Assembly: GCF_032118995.1 (NCBI RefSeq)
Contig: NC_092669.1
Coordinates: 12,634,335 to 12,698,334, forward strand
Length of the DNA: 64,000 bases
Direction: 5' to 3'
DNA from: Asterias amurensis
Lineage: Eukaryota > Echinodermata > Asteroidea > Forcipulatida > Asteriidae
Position numbers and translations under genes: made by a program. Below, piece after piece: positions 11,153-21,915 of the stretch (position 1 is the stretch's first letter; the number at the start of each line of letters is the position of its first letter). The notes beneath the pieces were generated by a model. The model was not told the DNA's origin. It searched no databases and saw only the letters and a program-made list of their open reading frames with translations.

Positions 11153-11746
11153 CAAATAAAAAGAATTAACATGTAATTTGCACAAACAGCTGTTGCTATT
11201 CTACATCAAAATGAACCATGCATCATACATTAAATGGAAATGTAATGAAACATTAACATTCTATGTGAACATGAAGATTTCTTTGATGTAGTATTTTTCA
11301 ATCAGCTTTTAAGCAACCATTTAAGCATCAATTTTAAGTCAATTACCAATAATTTGTTACCAATGGGTGGGACTCTTTAGTTCAGCACTGAATATTGGGG
11401 ATGCTAAATGACATAAAGAGAACTAGCGTAATCTGATTAAATAGTTGTTAACACCAAGGTTCAAGTATTTTACAATTTTTTGTTACAAAGCGGATCTGCT
11501 GCACTTTTCTTGCAAATACTTATTTTTGTCTCAGTTTTAGCATAAAAGTAATTTTTGTCTCACTGAGATTATTTTTGTGACTTTGTTTTACTATAATTTC
11601 TCAAAAACTACACATCCTCAGTGAGCATAAAATGATGTACTGCACAATTTAAGTGGTCTTGGTAATAATATACAATCTTAGGCCTGTTTTAAATAAGCTG
11701 GCAAAGTATTTGAGCATAAATGAATCAGATTGTGATCTGTACTCAC

Positions 11747-11845
11747 CTAAGCACTTAGTACTGTTGGAAAAGATGTCCAAGATACGTCTGCAATCTTGTC
11801 AGTGTCAGGATGTTCACTGAGTTTACACCAGTCTTATTTCCTGGT
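11747..11845 (-). promoter_or_regulatory. TN1 noncoding first exon and presumed core promoter
   Basis: The exon ends ...AGTGCTTAG at 11,747 with donor GTGAGT. Upstream on the minus strand are an initiator-like AACTCAGTGAAC (11,812-11,823) and a TATA-like GGAAATAAGA (about 11,832-11,841). These words recur in front of all seven genes while nearby sequence varies. The true start site is unknown; the spacing of the two words (about 15-20 bp) is short for a TATA/Inr pair. Confidence 0.5.
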
Positions 11846-12227
11846 AGAACGCAGGATTACATGTATGTCGCAACAAATACAGTCACAAAAACACCTACGT
11901 AGCAAGTTTGTACTATGTACTGTGCAGGGTGTGTCCACAGTTACTGGATTAATACATATTACATGTACAGGTACAACTTTGGTAATGCAGCACTGTACAT
12001 TGTGTATGTTGACAATGAACTTCAGTGTCAAAGGTCATGGAGCTAGCGATACCGCACGACTGTGTGTTGTCTGAGCTGTTATCAATGAACTTGGCAGTGT
12101 ACATGGTGTACTGTAAACAACTCCATGAGTGCACAATACGATACATACATAGAGTGATGAAGTTGTAAAGAGCGATATAGAAATAGGTTATTATATATAT
12201 TACTACCGTCTACAGTATGAAAGGTCT

Positions 12228-12449
12228 GGACCCAATTTCATACAGCTGCTAAGCACAATTAAATTTCTTCTCTGGTAAAAACAGGATTACCAACCAAATT
12301 TTCATTTGTTGCATTGCTTGATACTTAGCTGTTTGCTAAATCCTGAAAATCTTGGGGAAATTTGGTTTGTAATCCTGTTTTTAACAACAAAGAAGAAATT
12401 TCATGCTAAGCAAATGTTTGTGCTTACAGGCTTTATGAAATAGGGCCCT
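12228..12449. mobile_element. Foldback MITE 'C'
   Basis: Palindrome with outer arms GGACCCAATTTCATACAGC and GCTTTATGAAATAGGGCCC and inner arms AAAACAGGATTACCAACCAA / TTTGGTTTGTAATCCTGTTT. Related copies lie at about 25,928-26,147, 32,987-33,218, 39,430-39,625 (truncated), 40,582-40,790 and 63,662-63,902. Confidence 0.65.
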
Positions 12450-13115
12450 GTATGCTACGGGAAATGAAACAGCACACAGGTGCACTTTCGTATTTTATTT
12501 CAAGTCAGATTATAAAAAAACATGACTTGTCTCAAATTATTTTGTGATGAAATCACAGCAACTAAAATAAAAATGTACACCAGAGTTCTTCTTTGCGCAA
12601 TTGGTGCTAAGCACAAGCTCATTTTATGCTAGAGTCCCATAGCAAATTGTGCTAAGCAAAATTTCACGTTAATTATAGAATATAGAAGTATATATAAACC
12701 AACTTATTGACTCAGACTAATCATTTACAGAATACTGTCATGATCAAACATTGTAAATGTATGGAATTATGAACTTTAAAAAATGATTTGGGGTTGAAAA
12801 AAGGCAAATTGTCTAGAGTGGGACTCAAACCAACGACCTCCAGATTTATGCCGGCGCTCTACCGACTGAGTGAGCTAGTCTATGTTGGCGGTCTTCCTAT
12901 TTTATCAGTTTCTTTGTTCAGGGGTACCACTCGTTCCAGCTTTTATAAAAGGCCACAAGATTTATACACAAGGCACACATACCAAGTTTGTACAATTGGA
13001 AAATACCTCTTGGCTCAGAGCAGTCTTTACAAGACAAGGAAATTGAATAAGGAAGAGAGATGTGGAATAAATCTTCACATGACAAGAAATAACAATAGAG
13101 TAGGAATCATCTCCA

Positions 13116-13420
13116 GATTTATTGACAATGTCTAAAGTTGAGAGTACAATAAAAGACAGATATAGCATTCATCCAAACAAGTCTACATGAGCCAAAATCA
13201 ACTGCAATGACAATCTTGATTTATTGACAATGTCTAAAGTTGAGAGTACAATAAAAGACAGATATAGCATTCATCCAAACAAGTCTACATGAGCAATAAT
13301 AAACTGCAATGTCAATCTTGATTTATTGACAATGTCTAAAGTTGGGAGTACAATAAGAGACAGATATAGCATTCATCTAAACAAGTCTACATGAGCAATT
13401 AACTGCAATGTCAATCTTGG
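13116..13420. repeat. 103-bp minisatellite, about 3 copies
   Basis: Monomer of about 101-104 bp starting GATTTATTGACAATGTCTAA and containing ACATGAGCAATAATCAACTG. Three tandem copies here, five in the TN3-TN4 spacer and three in the TN4-TN5 spacer. Confidence 0.8.
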
Positions 13421-14318
13421 TTATATATACAGATCAAACTTACTCCAAAAACTACAATTCACCTACATTAGCAAATTGTGCAAATAATGATTTAAAATCA
13501 TGGACAAAATAATTCTGTTGCAAGTCTCCTGAAACCCTCATAAACAACATAAAAAGTACAAAATTGAAAGTTGGGATTATAAAAACAGAGAAGTACCATT
13601 AAATAAACTGACATGAGCAATAATCAACTGCAATGTCAATCTTGGTTATATAGTCCTACAGATCAAACTTACTCCAAAAACCACAATTCAACTACTTTAC
13701 AGTCGAGTTAGTCTGTGCAAACAATGATTTGAAATCATAGACAAAATGATTTCTGTTGCAAGAATCTCCCAGGTCCCTCCCATACAACAACAAATGTACA
13801 CAAAGGAAAGTTTGGAAATATAAAAAACAGAGAAGTACCATCAAATAAATTTCCATAAAACTACAATTCACCTACTTTACAGTCTAGTTCTTCCTCCACG
13901 GTCTGTGCAAACAATGATTTGAAATATGGGCAAAATTATTTCTGTTGTAGGGGTTCCCTGAAACCGTCCCAAACAACAACAAAAAGTACAAAAAGGAATG
14001 CTTAGGAGAAATGGTCAATTAGCATGAAATCAAATAGCCACTTTCGACTGTGTTTTAAATAGCTTTTATGAATGCACAAAGATATTGGGCCATCTGGGTC
14101 ACAAGAAAATAGTGAAAAACATGACAATGATGCAAAATATAAATGAGCAAAACGCTCACCGAGCAATAAACTCCAGACAGGAAATTAGTTTTATTTATTT
14201 CTAATCAAATGCGACATTTCAGACAAAAATATTTCAAGGGATGTTTTCTGCCATCACCATCATTAGATCGTGTAAGTTTTATGTCAATCTGTAATCTGAG
14301 CAATTCTGTAATGTTCCT

Positions 14319-14738
14319 TTAAACGCACTGGACACAATTGGTAATTACTCAAAATAATTGTTAGCATAAAAACTTACTTTGTAATGAGCAATATTATGAA
14401 ACATGGTGAGAAACGGCTCCCTCTGAAGTAGGTAGTTTATGAGAAAGAAGTAATTTCTCACTAAAAGATTTGAATTGAAATCAAGACCTCGGCTAAGGTC
14501 TCGAAATCAAGCATCTAAAAGCACTTAACTTGTGAGACGAAGTTGTGTGCATTTAGATGGTTGATTTTGAGAAATCAATTCATGGAAAATCACTTTTTTC
14601 TGGAAAAATATGGCACTTCAGAGGGAGCCGTTTCTCACAATGTGTTATACTATTAACCTCTTCTCATTACTCGTTACAAAGTCAGGTTTATGCTAACAAT
14701 TATTTTGAGTAATTACCAATAGTGTCCACTACCTTTAA
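14319..14738. mobile_element. MITE 'A', nearly complete
   Basis: TTAA-ACGCACTGGACACAATTGG at the left and ACCAATAGTGTCCACTACC-TTTAA at the right, with mirrored AGACCTCGGCTAAGGTCTCG inside. Its right arm resembles the arms at 28,203-28,622 and 50,430-50,846. Confidence 0.75.
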
Positions 14739-14881
14739 ACTTCATAGAATGTTTCTCTTATCAAAAGGAAAAGGTTGCACTACTTAATGAACAACCCCTC
14801 AAGGTAATAATCACCCCTTTGCATGCTTCTATTTCTTGCAAAAACTAAATCCTGCCCGAGGGAATGTTTTTACAAAACCAC

Positions 14882-15270
14882 TTAAAGGAACACGTTGCCT
14901 TGGATCAGACGAGTTGGTCAAAACAAAAGCGTTTGTAACCGTTTTTTATAAAATGCATATGGTTAGAAAGATGTTTTAAAAGTAGAATATAACGATCCAC
15001 ACAAGTTTGCCTCGAAATTGCGTGGTTTTCCTTCTACTGTGCGAACTAACATGGTCGGCCATTTATGGGAGTCAAAATTTTGACCCCCATTAATGGCGGA
15101 CGTGTTAGTCGACGAGGTAAAAGGAAAACCACGCAATTTCGAGGCATGTTTGTGTGGATCATTGCATTCTACTTTTACAACATCTTTCTACCCATATGCA
15201 TTTTATAAAAATTGGTTACAAACGCTTTTCAAAGACCAACTCGACCGATCCAAGCAACGTGTTCCTTTAA
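14882..15270. mobile_element. Foldback MITE 'B' in TN2 3' flank
   Basis: AAGGAACACGTTGCCTTGG palindrome bounded by TTAA. Relatives of this flank (for example near 7,930 and 58,945) lack the element and read CCACTTATAATAGACAAG across the site. The identical insertion is in the TN6 flank (50,989-51,377), which marks TN2 and TN6 flanks as recent duplicates. TN3 also carries one (21,255-21,643). Confidence 0.8.
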
Positions 15271-15542
15271 AATAGACAAGCCTGTACTCAAGATATTTGT
15301 TCCCAAAACAACATTTTACTGCAAAATGCAAAATAAATCAAAAATAGAGTTGATTTGCAACCAAATATTACAGAATTGATCCACTCAATGTCATAATATT
15401 GAGAATTGAAATTGAGTGGTTATTAGCACTTTTTTTTAGTGAAAAATCAGTTTGCATAATTTTGTGATTTAACTTGATTGACATATTTTGATGGTCAGTT
15501 TAATCCATGAGACAGTATTTGACCAGTATCATCATTATTAGA

Positions 15543-18159
15543 TTACACCTTGTTATAAATCTTCACTGAATTGTTGTCTGCCACTGCAAGCTGCTGACCA
15601 TCTGATGTCAATGAGATTCCATGTGGGTAGTACAGACCCTGAGCAATACAGCTGAGAAATCTCCCCTGAGTGTCATACTGATGAATATGACCAGTGCCAA
15701 ACCCATTCCACACTGCAATGTAGATAGCTGAGCTGTCACAGCATACACCTTTGCAGTATTGAACTTGTTGACTATTGATCTTTGGATTGATGCTGAATAA
15801 TAAAGTACCAGTGAGTTCAACAATGTCTACTCGATCCCCACCACTGACTACAACTCTGTCCTTGCTGTCAATGGCCAAGTACAAAGGTATAGTCTGAACT
15901 GAAACAGTGTCAATGAGTGAACCATCACTGGATCTGTGTTTAGTTATAACTGACCTCCCCATATCCCCCACAATGATTGATGTATCCTTCATGATTGCTA
16001 CACTGCTGAGTTGTACTGATGTCTTGCCCACTTCACTATGAGGCACTGTGTGGAATTCAAACATCTTGTTGCCATTCCTATTGTACATCTTGACAGAGTT
16101 GGTCCTATCTACAATCACTAACTGATTCCGGAATGCAGCAACAGCCCGAGGGTCTGGAAAACAAAAGAACAAATGGATAGGACCCAATATAATGAATGAT
16201 GATTCATTTGTAAACCACAATGTACTTTACATTATTTTGATTTTTGTACAAATACAAAGATTTTTTTATTTTAATGTTTCCTGTGTTGTAAAAGCTCTTT
16301 GAAAGTTGCTTCCAATTCAACTGTATACAGTCTGACAGTATAACAATGACAACAATTTCTACTGATTGAAATTGTACTGAATTCATTCTTTTTAACTTTT
16401 TAGCTTTTTTTCCCAGATTTTACCTAAATTGCATTTCTTATTGATATTTATTTTAATCATTTTGTATAAATTTCCTTTGTAGGTGTTGGATAGAGGAATG
16501 TCAATTATTGAGAATGACAGCAGCAGAGGGGATTTAGTGATCATGCAGCGGATGAATGTAGTCCTAGTCTACAAGGTACAGTAAAATAGCAAGAACCATT
16601 CAATTTCATGACATACAGTTTGACTACCATGGAAACCTTGTATTGATCACAACCAATGTAGTGATGTCTAAACATTTTAATGGTTGACTTGAGTTGAGAA
16701 CTGCAAACAATGTTTGGTAAATATTCTCAGATTTGTTTGTGGTATTGGATTGGAATAAATCCTTATTTTAATGGAATACTCTTTGACTGTCAACCTGACA
16801 ACTAATCATGAGTACTTTTTGCGAAGTTTTATCTGAGATTTACATCAATATACCTCTGATTAAAAGATTTGTAGGGAACTTACGGATTGATAATGTGATA
16901 GATTTCTTCTGGTGTCCCTTAGTGTCGTAGATTACCACTCTGTTATTCTGGAAGTCTGTCACTGCCATCTCAACCCCAGGTACAGAGGCATCAATACCCC
17001 AAGCCCCATTGGCTCCTACATCATACTCCAAACAAAGCTCCCACTTTGGCTCCTTCGTACTCAGGTTACCCAGGGAGATGCCACAAACCCCTAGAGTGAA
17101 TCTCAGATGGTCAAGGGTCAAATCTATCTTGGGTTGATTTTGATCTCCAAGTAATTTCAAGTCCTTACTGATTGTTGGATAGCTTGCAAGGAAGTCAGCC
17201 ACTGATGAATTGGTGCTGACATCTTTGGCAGTCTGCAGTGAATGCTTTATTTGCTGTGAGTTTAGACTCACTGTTTGCTCAAATTCCTCCAATTTCTTGT
17301 TCCGATCTTTAAGGATAGTTTTTATTTCATCCATGATGCGACTCTCTTGAGCTGTTACCTCAGCCCTGATCTCATCCGCTCTGTTCTTCACCTCTGCCAT
17401 GGTTCTCTTAGCTGCGATGTTGAGGTTGTCTTTCATTGTTGAGGCAGTTGCTTGAGATTGATCAAGCTTCTTCAGGATTTCTTCAAGGGGAGTAAAGAGT
17501 TGAGCTAATGACTGTTTATATGTGGATGAGGCTTGGTTGCAGTCAATATACTCATGTTGTGGATTACGGTGATCGATGACAGTACAAGCTTGGCAAATCA
17601 TCATATCACATGTTTTGCAATAAAACCACATGACTTCACCTTCATGAGTTTGGCATTCTGGTTGACGCTTTTTGCGTCTTCTCCCTTTTTGTTCAATCTT
17701 TCCATCAACAAAGTCTTTGAATGTTACTACTGTGTGGCTAAGTAGTGATTGAATTTTCTGGTGCAATTCTGTGCAGTTTGCACAGATGATCATAGGGCAG
17801 TCACAACAGAAATATGTTGCTTCATTTTTCTCCTTGCATAATTTACAGACCAACTTGCTGTTTGCAGATAAGCTGACCTGCTCCAGTTGACCTGCAAGAC
17901 CAGTTAAAATGAAGTTACTCTTGAAATCTTCAACACCCGTCTCAGGAAGTTGTGTCTCCTTTCGACACAAAGGACAAATAAGCATCTTTGCATCTTTGTA
18001 GTTGGTAGTCTGATATTCAAGTAAGCAGTGTTTACAGAAGCTGTGAAGACAGTCTAGTAGTTTGGGTTCCGTGTACTCCTCGTGACAAATACTGCACTCC
18101 AGATAATCCTTTCTGATTTTCTCTAGAGCTGAACCTTGTGATGGTTTAGAAAATGCCAT
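15543..18159 (-). CDS. TN2: TRIM-NHL E3 ubiquitin ligase, 628 aa
   Basis: Exons 16,884-18,159 and 15,543-16,153 give 628 residues in frame. Domain order as in TN1, start MAFSKPS just after acceptor ATTCAG. It carries the second B-box-region haplotype, shared with TN4: IQSLLSHTVVTFKDF, then KIEQKGRRRKKRQ in place of IPASASHTVATLKDI and KIAMKKTKPKRH. All zinc ligands are kept. The KEP linker is the shortest (one KEP). Surface sites: blade 1 GAWG and DFQNNR, blade 2 H-P-R, blade 3 V-QLS-S, blade 4 IPLY and the short loop GGDR, blade 5 AVWNG, blade 6 YYPHG and ADNNS. Confidence 0.92.
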
Positions 18160-18261
18160 TTTGATCTGAATAAAAAAAAGCACAATTAAAAAATTTATTA
18201 ATCAAATATTAGAAACTTCAAGGGACGTCAATCTGACTCGGTAAATTTAAAATGATATGGA

Positions 18262-18467
18262 GGTTGAACAAAAAAAATTGAACTAAAGTGGGACTCGAAC
18301 CAGCGACCTTCGAAGTAGCGTGCCGACGCTCTACCAACTGACCTATCTAGCCAACATAGAGAGACATACAACACATGGCTTATAGCTTAGTTAGTAGAGC
18401 ACCAGCACATATTAACTGGAGGCCGTTGGTTCAAGTCCTACTCAAGTAAATGTTTCTTTGTTCAACC
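18262..18467. repeat. tRNA-like foldback element in TN2 intron 1
   Basis: GGTTGAACAAA ends. The minus module reads GGTTCGAGTCCCAC and the plus module GGTTCAAGTCCTAC. The A-box region of the minus module is altered (GATAGGTCAGTTGG). Confidence 0.8.
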
Positions 18468-19040
18468 TCAAATAAAAAGAATCAACATTCAGTTTGCACA
18501 AACAGCTGTTGCTGTTCTACATCAAATTGTACCATGCATCATACATTAATGGAAATGTAATGAAACATTAACATTCTATGTAAACATGAAGATTTCTTTG
18601 ATGTAGTATTTTTCAATCAGCTTTTAAGCAACCATTTAAGTCAATTACAAATTATTTATTACCAATGGGTGGGACTCTTTGGTTCAGCACTGAATATTGG
18701 GGATGCCAAATGACATAAAGAGAATGAGCGTAATCAAGTAGTTCTAATTAAATAGTTGAGAACACTACGGTGCAAGTATTTTACAATATTTTGTTACAAA
18801 TAAGCGGATCTGCTGCACTTTCCTTGCAAATCTTAGTTATTTTTGTCTAGCAGTTTTAGCATAAAAATAATTTTTGTCTCACTAAGATTATTTTTGTGAC
18901 TTTGTTCAATTATCATTTCTCAAAAACTGCAACACCTAGGCGAGCACAAAGTAAGTGGTATTTGTATACAATCTTAGGCCTGTTTTAAATTAAGCTGAAG
19001 TATTTTAGCAAAGTTGAATCAGTTTGTGATCTGTACTCAC

Positions 19041-19135
19041 CTAAGCACTTAGTACTGTTCAAAAAGATGTCCAAGATACGTCTGCAATCCTGTCAGGATG
19101 TTCACTGAGTTTACAACCGCCTCTTATTTCCTGGT
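19041..19135 (-). promoter_or_regulatory. TN2 noncoding first exon and presumed core promoter
   Basis: Donor CTTAG/GTGAGT at 19,041. Upstream on the minus strand are TCAGTGAAC and GGAAATAAGAGG. The surrounding 2 kb is almost identical to the TN6 promoter region before that one was interrupted. Confidence 0.5.
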
Positions 19136-19745
19136 AGAACGCAGAATTCTGTCGCAACAAACAAGTCACAAAAACACCTACATAGCAAGTTTGTACTATG
19201 TACTGTGAAGGGTGTGTCCACAGTTGCTGGATCAATGTAAAACGTACAATGTACTGCAGTACTGTATGTTGACAATGAACTTCAGTGTCAAAGGTCATGG
19301 AGCTAGCGATACTGCGCACAACTATGTGTTGTCAGGGCTGTTTAACAATGAACTTGGCAGTGTACATGGTGTAAATAACTCCATGAGTGCACAACTAACA
19401 TTATGAACACGTTCAACGTACTGTATTAGACTACAGTGTGTTGACAATGAACTTCAGTGTCAAAGTCCATGAAGCTAGCAATACTGCACGTCTATGTGTT
19501 GTCTGGGCTATGGCAATGTCAAAGGCAATGATTATTTGTGGATGTTGAACAGACCGTATTTTGAGTGTTGATTTGAATGCATCAGCTGTGACAGCTGGCC
19601 GGACGTATTATAAATGTCATGAATGTGGATATGCTCACTGCATCGTCCAAATACATTTTGAGAAAGAACAACTACAAGATGGCTGTCGAAAATAAAATAA
19701 TCACTAATGAAAATAAGACCCATATTTGGATGACCGCAGTTAGAT

Positions 19746-20115
19746 TGAAAGGAACATTACAGAACTGTTATATGCTAACAAAACAGTAGCTGGCAGTGTT
19801 TAAGCACTTTATGTAATCCACCATATATACATAAAACCTGTAGAAGTTTGAGATCGATTGGCCATCTGGGTCACAAGAAAAAAGTGAACAACCAATTACA
19901 CATTTAGCATGACATCGATTCAAATATAAAATTAACACTCACTAAGCAATAAACTCCAAACGGGAAATTAGTTTTATTTATTTCTCATCAAATGACACTT
20001 TAGACATAAATATTTCAAGGGATGTGTTCCACTAATCATCATTAGACCAATGTAAGTTTTATGTAAATCTGTGATCTTAGACAAGTTTTTTTTTCTTACC
20101 AATTCTGTAATGTTC
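19746..20115. mobile_element. MITE 'E' (AGGAACATTACAGAA ends)
   Basis: Left end AAGGAACATTACAGAACTG and right end CCAATTCTGTAATGTTCCT are inverted copies. Related ends occur at 41,681, at 57,016-57,390 and just before MITE A copies at 7,225, 14,319, 28,203, 35,082 and 50,430. Confidence 0.6.
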
Positions 20116-20312
20116 CTATAAATGTGACGATAACAATAAAATAAACAATTCACATTCTTTTGGATGTTATGTCATTTTCATAATTGCTTACAACTTTTTC
20201 CAATAATAAATGGGAATCTTATTTACAAAGCAAATTATTGCAAATATACAATAGTTAGTTTTATTACATTTAGATGAGTAATGATTTTCAAAGCAACTCG
20301 TTGCATGCAATG

Positions 20313-21111
20313 TTAAAGACAGTGGACACTAATGGTAATTGTCAAAGACCAATCTTCTCACTTGGTGTATCTCAACAAATGCATAAAATAACAAATCTGT
20401 GAAAATTTGAGCTCAATCGGTCGTCAAAGTTGCGAGAAAATAGTGAAAGAAAAAAAAAACACCCCATGTCACACGAAGTTGTGTGCGTTTAGATGTTTGA
20501 TTTCGAGAAATCAAATTCATGGAAAATTACTTCTTTCTGGAAAACTATGGCACTTCAGAGGGAGCCGTTTCTCACAATGTTTTATATTAAAACACCCCTT
20601 ACCAATATTCTGCCTGTTCATTGGTTTAGAGCGCGTCACATGACATGTCTTAGTTTTGCTAGACGACGGCCGTGTGATAGTGCATCGGCTTGCCATGCGC
20701 TAGTCCGAAGACTAGCACACGGCGTGCAGTACCCAGACGTCGGTTGCGTGTACGAGGATGATAAATTAATAGTCTGTAACCATTTCGGATTGCACGACAC
20801 TACACGCAGCACAGTAACAGTTTTTGCAATCTGTATTCGCGTCGTCCGTTGATTGTAGCATTCAGGTCTGTTACTTAATAGTACAGTATTTAGAAATGTT
20901 TGGGGTGTTATAAAACAAATATTGACTGCTTTTACTCGTGCAATTGTTCAAACTATGACTCCCTCGGTGATCCCCGTAGCGTTCTATTTTGCCCTCGGCT
21001 TCGCCTCGGGAAAATGGAACGCTCTGGGGATCACCTCGTGAGTCATAGATTTAACCATAGCACTCGAAGCAGTCAATATATGTAATTACCAATAGTGTCC
21101 ACTGCCTTTAA
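20313..21111. mobile_element. MITE 'A' carrying a nested foldback element
   Basis: Outer ends TTAA-AGACAGTGGACACTAATGG and ACCAATAGTGTCCACTGCC-TTTAA. From about 20,588 to 21,082 the MITE body is replaced by foreign sequence starting AAAACACCCCTTACC. This includes a strong palindrome (about 20,921-21,080) with arms ATATTGACTGCTT / AAGCAGTCAATAT and GGTGATCCCC / GGGGATCACC around TTGCCCTCGGCTTCGCCTCG. The equivalent MITE near 58.7 kb lacks this insert. Confidence 0.7.
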
Positions 21112-21254
21112 ACTTCATAGAATGTTTCTCTTATCAAAAGGAAAAGGTTGCACTACTTAATGAACAACCCCATAAGGTAATAATCAACCCTTTGCATGCT
21201 ACTATTTCTTGCAAAAACTAAATCCTGCCCGAGGGAATGTTTTTACAAAACCAC

Positions 21255-21643
21255 TTAAAGGAACACGTTGCCTTGGATCAGACGAGTTGGTCAAAACAAC
21301 AGCGTTTGTAACCGTTTTTTATAAAATGCATATGGTTGGAAAGATGTTTTAAAAGTAGAATACAATGATCCACACAAGTTTGCCTCGAAATTGCGTGGTT
21401 TTCCTTCTACTGTGCGAACTAACATGGTCGGCCATTTATGGGAGTCAAAATTTTGACCCCCATAAATGGCCGACGTGTTAGTCGACGAGGTAAAAGGAAA
21501 ACCACGAAATTTCGAGGCATGTTTGTGTGGATCATTGTATTATACTTTTACAACATCTTTTTACCCATATGCATTTTATAAAAAACGGTTACAAACGCTT
21601 TTCAAAGACCAACTCGACCGATCCAAGCAACGTGTTCCTTTAA
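21255..21643. mobile_element. Foldback MITE 'B' in TN3 3' flank
   Basis: TTAA-AGGAACACGTTGCCTTGG palindrome ending CGTGTTCCTTTAA, at the same flank position as the copies near TN2 and TN6. Confidence 0.8.
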
Positions 21644-21915
21644 AATAGACAAGCCTGTACTCAAGATATTTGTTCCCAAAACAACATTTTACTGCAAAAT
21701 GCAAAATAAATCAAAAATACAGAGTTGATTTGCAACCAAGTATTACAGAATTGATCCACTCAATGTCATAATATTGAGAATTGAAATTCAGTGGTTATTA
21801 GCACTTTTTTAGTGAAAAATCAGTTTGCATAATTTTGTGATTTAACTTGATTGACATATTTTGGTGGTCAGTTTAATCCATGAGACAGTATTTGACCAGC
21901 ATCATCATTATTAGA

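Larger units (their letters stand above)
11846..15542. other. Spacer TN1 to TN2
   Basis: No gene seen. It holds promoter-proximal sequence to about 12,150, foldback MITE C (12,228-12,449), a half tRNA-like repeat near 12,788-12,890, the 103-bp minisatellite (13,116-13,420), related AT-rich sequence repeated at lower identity to about 14,050, a MITE right end, MITE A (14,319-14,738) and MITE B (14,882-15,270). Confidence 0.6.
19136..21915. other. Spacer TN2 to TN3
   Basis: No gene seen. It holds TN2 upstream sequence with a partial internal duplication (GTTGACAATGAACTTCAGTG near 19,270 and 19,440), a MITE of the AGGAACATTACAGAACTG family (about 19,746-20,115), MITE A interrupted by a foldback element (20,313-21,111), MITE B (21,255-21,643) and TN3 3' flank. 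Confidence 0.6.

Noticed and set aside
13116-13420. Possible CRISPR array
   Set aside because: Units are about 103 bp, contiguous and without unique spacers, in a eukaryotic context; an ordinary minisatellite.
15093-15275. Short frame MADVLVDEVKGKPRNFEAC, found at several places
   Set aside because: Falls inside the arms of foldback MITE B, recurs with the element, and reads into its own palindrome.
20493-20852. 119-aa plus-strand frame with an Arg/His-rich end
   Set aside because: Spans the junction between MITE A and the foldback inserted in it; no conserved motif and not kept in the duplicate.
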